From Calditrichales bacterium MX18-03 (GTDB lineage Bacteria > Bacillota > Clostridia > Lutisporales > Lutisporaceae), in assembly GCA_021083345.1 (NCBI GenBank), contig JAJGRE010000004.1, positions 186,001 through 250,000 of the forward strand: a DNA stretch of 64,000 bases. The letters are read 5' to 3'. The notes under the pieces were generated by a model. The model was not told the DNA's origin and did not search any database. It was given only the letters and a program-made list of their open reading frames with translations. Positions within the stretch are counted from its first letter, which is position 1. Each line of letters opens with the position of its first letter. A program made the position numbers and the translations under genes. Below, piece by piece: positions 41,937 to 50,190 of this stretch.

Positions 41937-42251
41937 ATGAGAATTGAGGATCACCCGATTTTGACCTATCCCCGTCGGAGGCTGGTGACCTTCACCTTTG
42001 ACGGACAGGAAATGACGGGGTATGAAGGCGAACCCATTGCAGCAGCCCTGCATGACGCAGGGGTCAGGGTACTGCGGGAAAGCCCCAAGCTGCACCGGCC
42101 AAGAGGGTTTTACTGTGCCATAGGCAATTGCTCGTCCTGTCTGATGCGGGTGGATGGCAAACCCAATGTCCGTGTGTGCGTGGAGGAATTGAAAGAGGGA
42201 ATGACAGTGGAAACTCAGAAAGGAAAGGGTGATTTGCTTGCTGAGCTATGA
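41937..42251 (+). CDS. Small 2Fe-2S subunit (HcnA/OoxX type)
   Basis: 104 residues, ATG with AAGGGGG seven bases upstream. Fer2_4 domain with GYEGEPIAAALHDAGVRVLRES and the cluster ligands in FYCAIGNCSSCLMRVDG; the fourth cysteine is CVEE. Such subunits pass electrons in hydrogen cyanide synthase, opine oxidase and proline/hydroxyproline dehydrogenase complexes. It overlaps the FAD gene by 14 bp, so they are coupled. Confidence 0.85.
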   Translation: MRIEDHPILTYPRRRLVTFTFDGQEMTGYEGEPIAAALHDAGVRVLRESPKLHRPRGFYCAIGNCSSCLMRVDGKPNVRVCVEELKEGMTVETQKGKGDLLAEL

Positions 42252-43314
42252 AATTGCCGTAATAGGCGGAGGCCCGGCAGGGCTATGTGCTGCCATCAGT
42301 GCAGCAGCTGCGGGGGCAAGCGTGGCGCTGATCGAAAAGGACCGGCATTTGGGGGGGCAGCTGGTCAAGCAGACCCATATGTTCTTCGGTTCCAAGGCTC
42401 AGTTTGCCTCCACAAGGGGGATCGACATCGCAGATATCCTGAGCCGCCAGTGCGAAGAACTGAAGAATATTACTGTCCTACTAGGCGCGACTGTCCTGGG
42501 CTATTATGACGACCAGGTCCTCACCATCGAGCAGGATAATAAGGTGCAGCGGGTGAAGGCGGACTGCCTGGTGGTGGCAACGGGTGCATCAGAAAAGGTG
42601 CTACCCTTTCCGAATAATGATTTGCCAGGAATCTATGGCGCCGGAGCGGTTCAGACACTGATGAACGTATACGGGGTAAAGCCCGCAGACCGCGTCTTGA
42701 TGGTGGGAGCAGGAAATATCGGCCTCATTGTCAGCTATCAGTTGCTGCAGGCCCATGTCAAGGTGGCCGGCATCATTGAAGCGGCAAAGCATATAGGCGG
42801 TTATCTGGTGCATGCCTCCAAGATCAGGCGTGCCGGGGTGCCGATCATGACCGGTTATACCATAAAAAAGGCTTACGGAGAAAGAAAAGTAGAAGGTGCC
42901 ATTGTGTGGCAGCTGGATGACCGCTGGCAGCCCATACCGGGAACGGAGCTGGATATTCCGGTGGATGCGGTGTGCCTGGCGGTTGGACTGACACCCATGG
43001 GCGAGCTGCTGTGGCAGGCAGGCTGTCAAATGATTTACGTACCGCAGCTGGGAGGCCATGTCCCTTTCAGGAAAGCAACCCTGGAAACAACGGTTCCGGG
43101 GATCTATGTGGCCGGCGACGTGGCCGGTGTGGAGGAAGCCAGCAGCGCCATGGTGGAGGGCCGGCTTGCAGGCCTTGCGGCAGCCCGCAGGCTGGGTTAC
43201 CACAATGCGGATTGGGAGAATAAGTATCAGGACGCACTGCAGCAGCTGATGGCGCTGCGTTCAGGACCGGTAGGGGAGAAGATCTGCTCCGGGCTGAAAT
43301 GCGTCGTGGTTTAA
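42238..43314 (+). CDS. NAD(P)/FAD-dependent oxidoreductase (HcnB/OoxA type, without BFD tail)
   Basis: 358 residues from TTG 42238, which has AGGAAAGG nine bases upstream; GTG 42229 is too close to that site. FAD loop EIAVIGGGPAGLCAA, internal NAD(P) loop VLMVGAGNIGLIVSY and the FAD motif GIYVAGDVAGVEEAS. Homologues in opine oxidase and HcnB carry a C-terminal BFD-type 2Fe-2S domain of about 100 residues. Here that domain is a separate gene two cistrons on (43822). Confidence 0.85.
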   Translation: MLSYEIAVIGGGPAGLCAAISAAAAGASVALIEKDRHLGGQLVKQTHMFFGSKAQFASTRGIDIADILSRQCEELKNITVLLGATVLGYYDDQVLTIEQDNKVQRVKADCLVVATGASEKVLPFPNNDLPGIYGAGAVQTLMNVYGVKPADRVLMVGAGNIGLIVSYQLLQAHVKVAGIIEAAKHIGGYLVHASKIRRAGVPIMTGYTIKKAYGERKVEGAIVWQLDDRWQPIPGTELDIPVDAVCLAVGLTPMGELLWQAGCQMIYVPQLGGHVPFRKATLETTVPGIYVAGDVAGVEEASSAMVEGRLAGLAAARRLGYHNADWENKYQDALQQLMALRSGPVGEKICSGLKCVVV

Positions 43315-43330
43315 AGGAGGGACTTATCAT

Positions 43331-43819
43331 ATGCTATCCAGAACCGGCGTTGCTACCTGTGAGAATATTGAAAGCATCCTGCCGCCAAAGGAAAGACTGC
43401 AGAAGGGACCTGTAGCCGTTATCGAGTGCTTTCAGCAGATCCCCTGCAATCCGTGCTACAGCTCATGTCCCCGGAATGCCATCAAACCCTTTGACGATAT
43501 CAATGACCTTCCGGTGCTGGACTACGAGAGCTGCAACGGCTGCGGCACATGCATCCACAATTGCCCGGGGTTGGCCATCTTCGTGGTGGATGAGACCTAC
43601 ACGGAGGAGGAAGCCCTTGTAAAGCTGCCTTATGAGTATACCCCCTTGCCCAAGGTAGGCGACCTAGTGGAAGCCTTAGACAGGGAAGGAAAAAAGGTGG
43701 GGCAGGCGCAGGTGGTAAAAGTGCAGAATGCTAAGGGTCAGGACCGTACGCCAGTGCTTTGGGTATCGGTATCCAAGCACCTGTCTCAACAAGTCCGGAA
43801 TATTGGAATGGAGGGTTGA
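43331..43819 (+). CDS. 4Fe-4S ferredoxin-type electron carrier
   Basis: 162 residues, ATG after AAAGGAGG. Two cysteine groups: CFQQIPCNPCYSSCPRNAI and CNGCGTCIHNCPG, fitting two 4Fe-4S clusters. A C-terminal beta domain (LVEALDREGKKVGQAQVVKVQ) follows. It would take electrons from the FAD subunits. Same operon, three bases from the next gene. Confidence 0.8.
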   Translation: MLSRTGVATCENIESILPPKERLQKGPVAVIECFQQIPCNPCYSSCPRNAIKPFDDINDLPVLDYESCNGCGTCIHNCPGLAIFVVDETYTEEEALVKLPYEYTPLPKVGDLVEALDREGKKVGQAQVVKVQNAKGQDRTPVLWVSVSKHLSQQVRNIGMEG

Positions 43820-43821
43820 GA

Positions 43822-44100
43822 ATGGAAGACAAAACCGTAATCTGCCGCTGCGAGGATGTTACGCTGGAAGAGATCCGGACGCTGATCCAGGAAGGTTTTC
43901 AGACGATCGACGAGATCAAGCGGATGTGCCGGTGCGGCATGGGGCCTTGCCAGGGAAGAACCTGCCGTGCCGTGGTGAGCCAGGAAATTTCACGAGCTAC
44001 GGGCTTGCCGCTGAACGAGGTCAAGGGTCCTACCTTCAGGCAGCCCATCAAGCCTGTCAAGCTAGGCGCTTTTTTAGGTGGTGATGATGATGGCAAATAA
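43822..44100 (+). CDS. BFD-like 2Fe-2S protein
   Basis: 92 residues, ATG with GGAGGG upstream. The BFD-type cluster ligands are VICRCEDV and CRCGMGPCQGRTC. Same domain as the C-terminal end of HcnB and NirB, here as a free protein. It probably joins the FAD and 2Fe-2S subunits into one complex. The end overlaps the start of the DAO gene. Confidence 0.85.
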   Translation: MEDKTVICRCEDVTLEEIRTLIQEGFQTIDEIKRMCRCGMGPCQGRTCRAVVSQEISRATGLPLNEVKGPTFRQPIKPVKLGAFLGGDDDGK

Positions 44101-45250
44101 TATGGCGGACGCCGTCATAATCGGCGGTGGTGTCCACGGCTGCGCCACAGCCTATTACCTGGCAAAGGCAGGCTGCAAGCGTGTGGTGCTGCTGGAAAAA
44201 GGATATCTGGCCAGCGGCGGGACAGGTCGCAGCGGCGCCGGCATCCGGCATCAGTTCGGAACGGAGATCAATATCCGCTTAAGCTCCGCAGCGGTCAGAA
44301 TGATGGAGAACCTTGAACAGGAATTGGAATATCCCCGGGGCATCAGCCTGATGCAAAAGGGATATCTGATCATTGCCTATACCGAGACTCAAATGGAGCA
44401 GTTTGCCAAAAACGTGCAGCTGCAGCGTGAAATCGATCCCGAGAATCTGACGGAAATTCTGACAACCGAAGAAATTAACCGGAAACTCCCCTTCCTCAAT
44501 GTAGAGGGTGTTCTGGGCGGCACCTTCAACCGTCGGGACGGACACGCCAATCCCTTCCACGTGGTGCAGGCCTTTGCGGAAGCTGCAAAACGACTGGGCG
44601 TTGATATCCGGACTTTTACGGAGGTCGTCGACATCAGGACAGACCAAGGCAAGGTAACAGCTGTCGTCACGGACAAGGGTGAGGTGATCCAAACCCCTGT
44701 GGTTGTCAACTGTGCAGGCCCCCATGGTGCCGTCGTCAGCAAAATGGCAGGCGTGGATATTCCCCTGTACCCGCAGCGCCATCAAGTGGCTGTTACCGAG
44801 CCCTTGGAAATGTTTTTGCCCTGTATGGTTTTGGATTTTACACATGGCACATGGTTCAAGCAGACGCCGGACGGCAGCCTGATCCTGGGTGTAGGTGATC
44901 CAGAGCACGAAGTAAAGGAAATCAATCAGCGCTGCACCTGGGAATTTATGAAGGATGTAGCTGAGAAAATGGTTTTCCATATACCCCGGCTGAAAGACGT
45001 CGTCGTCGTCAGGCAGTGGGCCGGACTTTATGACATGACCCCGGATTCCCAAGCCATCCTGGGCGCCACACCGGTGGAAGGATTTTACCTGGACGTGGGC
45101 TGGAGCGGCCACGGGTTCCAGCTTGGACCCATTGTGGGGAAAATCATGGCTGAGCTGATATCAGGTCAAAAGCCCTGCATTGATGTTTCCTGCATGAGTC
45201 TTGAGCGCTTTGAGAAAGGCGAGCTGATACCTGAACCCAATTGTGTATGA
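44090..45250 (+). CDS. FAD-dependent amino-acid oxidoreductase (DAO/sarcosine-oxidase-beta type, HcnC-like)
   Basis: 386 residues. Three ATG codons in a row (44084, 44087, 44090) follow AGGTGG; the third has the best spacing. FAD loop DAVIIGGGVHGCATAYYLA, then GTGRSGAGIRHQFGTEINIRL and the C-terminal GLYDMTPDSQAILG. DAO enzymes oxidise the C-N bond of glycine, sarcosine, proline or D-amino acids. With the HcnA- and HcnB-like subunits it forms a dehydrogenase, so electrons go to ferredoxin and not to oxygen. Substrate not determined. Confidence 0.85.
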   Translation: MANNMADAVIIGGGVHGCATAYYLAKAGCKRVVLLEKGYLASGGTGRSGAGIRHQFGTEINIRLSSAAVRMMENLEQELEYPRGISLMQKGYLIIAYTETQMEQFAKNVQLQREIDPENLTEILTTEEINRKLPFLNVEGVLGGTFNRRDGHANPFHVVQAFAEAAKRLGVDIRTFTEVVDIRTDQGKVTAVVTDKGEVIQTPVVVNCAGPHGAVVSKMAGVDIPLYPQRHQVAVTEPLEMFLPCMVLDFTHGTWFKQTPDGSLILGVGDPEHEVKEINQRCTWEFMKDVAEKMVFHIPRLKDVVVVRQWAGLYDMTPDSQAILGATPVEGFYLDVGWSGHGFQLGPIVGKIMAELISGQKPCIDVSCMSLERFEKGELIPEPNCV

Positions 45251-45270
45251 TGTGAATGGGAGTGAATGCG

Positions 45271-45663
45271 ATGAAGATCATAGGGAAGAAACCGGAGCTT
45301 TGTACCGCCTGCCATGCTTGCGAAAATGCATGCTCCCAGGCATGGTTCAAAGTTCAGGATATCGGATTGTCTTGTATTGAAGTCAGAGAAGCAGCTGCCG
45401 GCAGCGGGAAAACGGCTGTAACGGTATGCGACCAGTGCGGGGAATGCATCGATATCTGCCCGGTAAGTGCCATTTCAAGACAGCAGAACAGTATAGTCAG
45501 AATCAGTAAAAAGGAGTGTGTCGGATGCTATTCCTGCGTGGGCTTCTGTCCCGCGTCTGCAATGCACATGCATCGGAATCAGCTGGTACCGTTCAAATGT
45601 GTGGCCTGCGGCGTGTGTACAAAGGTCTGCCCCACCGGCGCAATCTATTTGGAGGAGGTATAG
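45271..45663 (+). CDS. Polyferredoxin partner of the aldehyde oxidoreductase
   Basis: 130 residues from the ATG at 45271 with GGGAG eight bases upstream. Four cysteine groups are seen: CTACHACENACSQAW, CDQCGECIDICP, CVGCYSCVGFCP and CVACGVCTKVCP. That fits up to four 4Fe-4S clusters, as in the small subunits of tungsten oxidoreductases of the WOR5/BamC type. The next gene begins three bases later. Confidence 0.82.
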   Translation: MKIIGKKPELCTACHACENACSQAWFKVQDIGLSCIEVREAAAGSGKTAVTVCDQCGECIDICPVSAISRQQNSIVRISKKECVGCYSCVGFCPASAMHMHRNQLVPFKCVACGVCTKVCPTGAIYLEEV

Positions 45664-45665
45664 CC

Positions 45666-47840
45666 ATGTCTTGCGGAACAAAATGCACCGTCCAGGAAAT
45701 GAGGAAAGCCCATAAGGTGCTGGCTGAATATGATTATGAATTGGGCAAGGTGGAGCGGGGCTACAATAACCGTACACTATATGTAAACTTGTCCGATAAC
45801 CGGATAGAGAGCAAGGCTGTTTCCCAGGAGATGAAGGACATCTTCATCGGCGGCAGGGGCTTTGGTTTGAAGTTGCTTTGGGACGCAGTAAAGGAAACGA
45901 CAAAATGGAACGATCCGGAAAACGAGATTATCATTTCCCCGGGTCCCATTGGCGGCATTACCCAGTACCCAGGTGCCGGGAAGTCCCTGGTTGTCAGTAT
46001 TTCACCTCTTACCGGCGCCATCGCCGACAGCAATGTAGGCGGATACTTCGGTCCCCTTCTCAAGTTTTCAGGCTGGGATGCGCTGGAGATCCAGGGCAAA
46101 GCCCAAGCGGACGTCATCGTCTATATTGATGGAAACAGCGGCAAGGTTACCATCGAGGATGCACCGGATGAAGAAGTCAACAGCCATATCCTGGCTGAGC
46201 AGCTGACCGAGATGTATGCGGACTCCGAAAGCGATAAGCGGAATGTTTCGGTTGTATCCTCCGGCATGGCAGGGCAGCACAGCTTGATGGGGATGCTGAA
46301 CTTCTCCTTTTACGACGTCAGGAGGAAGCTGGCCCGGCTGAAGCAGGCCGGCCGCGGCGGCATCGGCACCGTCTTCAGGGATAAGCATATCAAGGCCCTG
46401 GTAGTCAAGTTCTCCAATGTCAAAGGAGACTCCAACGGTCCTGCGGATATCGAGCGTATTGCAAAAGCCGGTCTGAAGGTACACAAAGAGCTTCATGACT
46501 ATGATGATGTACAGTGCAGGATGCGGAAGCAGGGCACAGCCCATCTGCCAGGCATCGCGCATGATTATGACTTCCTTCCGGTACACAATTTCAGATACGG
46601 CTCCCATCCTGAAGCAAGAAAAGTAACCGGTATTGTATGGGAGCAGCTCTTTACACAAGGTATTCCCGACGGCTGCTGGTATGGCTGCACCATGGGCTGC
46701 GCCAAGGCTGTAGACAATTTCATGCCCCTTACCGGTCCCTACAAGGGAGAGCGTGTTACGGTAGACGGGCCGGAGTATGAGACCATCTCCTGCTGCGGTA
46801 CCAACCTGGGCATATTTGACCCCCATGCCATCGTTGAGATCAATTTTTATGTGGATACCTACGGCATTGACTCCATTTCTTTTGGCACTGCAACAGCCTT
46901 TGCCATGGAATGCTTTGAACTGGGGTTGATCGACAAAAACGCCACCGGCGGGCTGGATTTCCGGTTCGGCAGTGCATTATCGGTGTTGGAGGCGCTGCAT
47001 CAGATGGCCCGTGGCGAGGGCTTCGGCCGGATCATCGGACAGGGCGTCAGGCGGATGAAGAAGCACTTTGCTGAAGCCTATGGCGCAGATGCGCAGCTCT
47101 TGGCCGACATCGGTATGGAGTGCAAAGGGCTGGAGTATTCCGGCTATGTATCCAAGGGTTCCCTTGCCCAGCAGGGCGGATACGGCCTTACACTGAAGGG
47201 CGCCCAGCACGATGAGGCCTGGCTGATTTTCATGGATGCGGTGAATAGGCAGATCCCCACCTTTGAGGATAAAGCGGAAGCACTTTACTATTTCCCCATG
47301 TTCAGGACCTGGTTCGGCCTGAACGGGCTGTGCAAGCTGCCCTGGAACGACGTGGAACCGGCGGACAATGCCGAAACCGACGAGCCGGCCAAGGTTCCGG
47401 GCCATGTCCAGAACTACGTGGATATCTTCTCAGGGGTTACCGGGAGAGAAATCTCAAAAGAAGACATCATCCGGATGTCCGAAGCCATGTACGATTTCCA
47501 GAGGCTCTTCAACCTGCGCCTGGGCTACGGCACACGGGTGCATGACGACATCCCTTACCGTTCTCAAGGTCCGGTGCTGGATGTGGAGTACCTGTCAAGA
47601 GCGGATAAGTATGACAAGGAATTAAAGGAAGCCGTCGGGTTTGATCCGGAAGGCAAAACGGTTGCTGAAAAGATCCATGCTCTGAAAAGCTACCGCAAGG
47701 ATCAGTATGAAAAGCTTAAGGATGCAGTTTACAAGCGCAGAGGTTGGACGCCTGACGGCATTCCGAAGCTGGAAACGGTCAAACGGCTCAGGATTGACTT
47801 CCCTGACGTAGTAGCGCTGATCAATAAGCATGCAAAGTAG
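45666..47840 (+). CDS. Aldehyde:ferredoxin oxidoreductase family protein (tungsten/molybdenum)
   Basis: 724 residues from the ATG at 45666, right after GGAGGAGG; the frame is open upstream but overlaps the ferredoxin. N-terminal domain with GGRGFGLKLLWD and GPIGGITQYPGAGKSLVVS (bis-pterin binding), then a cluster region DGCWYGCTMGC with spacing C-x3-C-x3-C, and the distal LNGLCKLPW cysteine. Pyrococcus AOR has C-x2-C-x3-C, so this is a divergent branch. The enzyme oxidises an aldehyde to its acid and reduces ferredoxin. Confidence 0.88.
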   Translation: MSCGTKCTVQEMRKAHKVLAEYDYELGKVERGYNNRTLYVNLSDNRIESKAVSQEMKDIFIGGRGFGLKLLWDAVKETTKWNDPENEIIISPGPIGGITQYPGAGKSLVVSISPLTGAIADSNVGGYFGPLLKFSGWDALEIQGKAQADVIVYIDGNSGKVTIEDAPDEEVNSHILAEQLTEMYADSESDKRNVSVVSSGMAGQHSLMGMLNFSFYDVRRKLARLKQAGRGGIGTVFRDKHIKALVVKFSNVKGDSNGPADIERIAKAGLKVHKELHDYDDVQCRMRKQGTAHLPGIAHDYDFLPVHNFRYGSHPEARKVTGIVWEQLFTQGIPDGCWYGCTMGCAKAVDNFMPLTGPYKGERVTVDGPEYETISCCGTNLGIFDPHAIVEINFYVDTYGIDSISFGTATAFAMECFELGLIDKNATGGLDFRFGSALSVLEALHQMARGEGFGRIIGQGVRRMKKHFAEAYGADAQLLADIGMECKGLEYSGYVSKGSLAQQGGYGLTLKGAQHDEAWLIFMDAVNRQIPTFEDKAEALYYFPMFRTWFGLNGLCKLPWNDVEPADNAETDEPAKVPGHVQNYVDIFSGVTGREISKEDIIRMSEAMYDFQRLFNLRLGYGTRVHDDIPYRSQGPVLDVEYLSRADKYDKELKEAVGFDPEGKTVAEKIHALKSYRKDQYEKLKDAVYKRRGWTPDGIPKLETVKRLRIDFPDVVALINKHAK

Positions 47841-47869
47841 ACTGAAATAACCCTCAGGGAGGTGTACCC

Positions 47870-48067
47870 ATGATAACCGTGAACGGAGAGACTTATCCAT
47901 GGCAGGAAGGCATGACGGTTTCCGATGCCCTGAAGGCATGCAACTATAAGTTTCCGCTGATCATCGTCCGGATCGATGGCCGTCTGATACCCCGAGACCA
48001 ATACGCGGTCCAGCCGGTTGAAGATAATGCAGACATCAAAGCTTTCCACCTCATATCCGGAGGCTAA
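47870..48067 (+). CDS. ThiS/MoaD-like sulphur-carrier protein
   Basis: 65 residues, ATG with GGAGG six bases upstream. Beta-grasp sequence MITVNGETYPWQEGMTVSDALKACNYKFP ending in HLISGG; the free GG is the thiocarboxylate site. It ends the operon directly behind the aldehyde oxidoreductase, so a role in making or tuning the pterin cofactor of that enzyme is likely. A thiamin role is not excluded, but no thi genes are near. Confidence 0.85.
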   Translation: MITVNGETYPWQEGMTVSDALKACNYKFPLIIVRIDGRLIPRDQYAVQPVEDNADIKAFHLISGG

Positions 48068-48097
48068 TAAACCTCATGTTAATCTTCCAATCTGCAG

Positions 48098-48168
48098 ATA
48101 AAATGAAAGCGGTCTGCCTCTCATATACGTATATCGCGTATATGAGAGGCAGACCGCTTTCATTTTAT
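48098..48168. terminator. Bidirectional terminator with a perfect 32-bp stem
   Basis: Arms 48098-48129 and 48137-48168 are perfect inverted repeats with a seven-base loop (TATATCG) and A/T-rich ends. It divides the two convergent catabolic operons. Confidence 0.9.
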
Positions 48169-48171
48169 TCC

Positions 48172-49248
48172 TTAAATATAAGTCCTGACTTCCTCCTGCC
48201 CTGCCAGTACCCTTAATGCACCTTGTGCAAGCGCTATCATCTCGAATTCCCCGGGAAAAACCATCACCCTTGCGATAAAACCCACGCGCTCAATGATCCA
48301 GCTGATGAATTCCGTATCGTAGGCCACGCCGCCGGTCAACAGGATGGCATCCACCTCGCCCTTTAGTACTGTCGCGCCTGCTCCGATCTCCTTTGCAATC
48401 TGGTACGCCATTCCTTTATACACCAACTCTGCGTAATTGTCTCCCTCCCTGATCCGCTTCTGCACTTCCCGTCCGTCATTGGTGCCCAGGTAAGCCATGA
48501 GGCCGCCGTTTCCCACTAGTTTTTTCTTGATTTCCTCCTTTGTATACCTTCCCGAGTAACACATATCGATCAGCGAGCCGGCGGGCACACCCCCCGCACG
48601 TTCCGGGGAAAATGGACCATCGCCGTCCAGCGCGTTGTTCACATCGATTATTTTGCCTTTCTTGTGGACACCGAGGGAAATACCGCCTCCCAGGTGTGCA
48701 ACCAGGAAATTGAAATCCTCATATCTGCCTCCAAATTCAGCCGCGGCCCTTCTGGCAACAGCCTTCTGGTTCAGCGGGTGGTCCTTGGACTTCCTTTGGA
48801 TGTCCGGTATGCCCGACAGCCGTGCCAGGTCTTCCAGCTCATCCACCACCACCGGGTCCACCACATAGGAGGGCAAACCCAGTTGACCTGCAATCTCAAA
48901 GGCAATAACACCACCCAGGTTAGAGGCATGCTGCCCCATGACGCCGATCTTCAGGTCTTCCACCATCTGCTCATTGATCCTGTAGGTTCCGCCCAGTACC
49001 GGCTTCATATTGCCCCCTCTTGCTACGATGGCGTCGATGGATCCGAAATCAATGCCCCGCTCCTTCAACGTTCCGAGGATCACATCCTTGCGGAAGCCAT
49101 ACTGGTCGATAATCCTGGCAAACTTGCTTGTTTCTTCTGCAGGATGCCGGAGGACCTCCACAAAATTCTCCTTTTCATTGTCATAAACGGCTATCTTGGT
49201 CGAGGTGGAACCCGGGTTTATGACCAGCATTCTATACGTGCTCTCCAT
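48172..49248 (-). CDS. buk: Butyrate kinase
   Basis: 358 residues, ATG with GGAGG seven bases upstream. The ASKHA phosphotransfer motifs are clear: MLVINPGSTSTKIAVYD, FLVAHLGGGISLGVH, DALDGDGPFSPERAGGVP and ILLTGGVAYD. The reaction is acyl phosphate + ADP to acid + ATP. It follows ptb by 11 bp, the usual clostridial pair. With the 2-oxoacid oxidoreductase in the same operon it would make ATP from branched-chain or straight-chain acyl-CoA. Last gene of the nine-gene operon. Confidence 0.93.
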   Translation of the reverse strand: MESTYRMLVINPGSTSTKIAVYDNEKENFVEVLRHPAEETSKFARIIDQYGFRKDVILGTLKERGIDFGSIDAIVARGGNMKPVLGGTYRINEQMVEDLKIGVMGQHASNLGGVIAFEIAGQLGLPSYVVDPVVVDELEDLARLSGIPDIQRKSKDHPLNQKAVARRAAAEFGGRYEDFNFLVAHLGGGISLGVHKKGKIIDVNNALDGDGPFSPERAGGVPAGSLIDMCYSGRYTKEEIKKKLVGNGGLMAYLGTNDGREVQKRIREGDNYAELVYKGMAYQIAKEIGAGATVLKGEVDAILLTGGVAYDTEFISWIIERVGFIARVMVFPGEFEMIALAQGALRVLAGQEEVRTYI

Positions 49249-49259
49249 ATCTCATCCTC

Positions 49260-50165
49260 CTAACAATACATGGCTGCCAGAACGGCCAACGCGATGGAAT
49301 TCAGCTTGGACGCATCCGAGCTGGCCCTGGAGGTCAGCACCACCGGCGCTGCTGCCCCCATAATAATCCCTGCCTTCTCGGCAAAAGCAAAATACTCCAT
49401 GGATTTATTCAATAAGTTACCTGCCTCCAGGTCCGGTGTGATCAGAATGTCGGCATTCCCTGCCACCGGATGTTTGATTCCTTTATGCTGTGCTGCTCTG
49501 GGGCATACGGCATTGTCAAGGGCAAAGGGCCCACCTACCATACAGCCTTCTATCAGTCCGGCTTCGTTCATTTTGACCAGTTCTGCCGCATCCAGCGTGC
49601 ACTGCATCTTGGGGTTAACCTTTTCCACCGCACACAGCACGGCAACCTTGGGCAAGGGATTCCCCAAGGCATGGGCAACCTTGACGGCATTCCGGATAAT
49701 ATGGGCTTTTTCCTCGAGGGTGGGCGCCAGGTTCATGGCAGAGTCGCTCAGTATGAAAAAACGGTCATACCCTTTTATGCTTAGGACGCCTACGTGGCTG
49801 AACAACCCCCCCGACATCAGCCCGCTCTCTTTGTCCAGCAGAGCCTTCAGGATGACAGCTGTATCTACAAAACCCTTCATCAATAGTGAGGCCTCTCCGG
49901 ACTTGACCAGTTGTACTGCCTTACTGCAAGCTTCCGTTTTATCACTTATAGGAAGGATTTTGAAACGGGTGATATTCAATCCTTCCTCACCGGCTGCCCG
50001 GCAGGTCTCCTCCGGGTCCCCGACCAGCAGCGGCACAATGATGCCCAGTTCCCATGCGTGATGGACGGCTTTCAGCACATCTCCGTCCTCGCAGGCAGCA
50101 ACGGCCAGCACCTTGGGACCCAGATCCCTGGCCCTCCGGATAATGCCGTCAAAAGTATTGATCAT
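49260..50165 (-). CDS. ptb: Phosphate butyryltransferase
   Basis: 301 residues, ATG with GGAGGTG upstream. Pta/Ptb family fold with VLAVAACEDGDVLKAVHHA, IVPLLVGDPEETC, LLMKGFVDTAVILKA and the C-terminal APVVLTSRASSDASKLNSIALA. It converts acyl-CoA + phosphate to acyl phosphate + CoA. Length and the neighbour buk favour Ptb over acetate Pta. The substrate may be isobutyryl- or isovaleryl-CoA, given the operon. Confidence 0.93.
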   Translation of the reverse strand: MINTFDGIIRRARDLGPKVLAVAACEDGDVLKAVHHAWELGIIVPLLVGDPEETCRAAGEEGLNITRFKILPISDKTEACSKAVQLVKSGEASLLMKGFVDTAVILKALLDKESGLMSGGLFSHVGVLSIKGYDRFFILSDSAMNLAPTLEEKAHIIRNAVKVAHALGNPLPKVAVLCAVEKVNPKMQCTLDAAELVKMNEAGLIEGCMVGGPFALDNAVCPRAAQHKGIKHPVAGNADILITPDLEAGNLLNKSMEYFAFAEKAGIIMGAAAPVVLTSRASSDASKLNSIALAVLAAMYC

Positions 50166-50190
50166 ACCATCACCTCCCTCCCGTTAAAGC

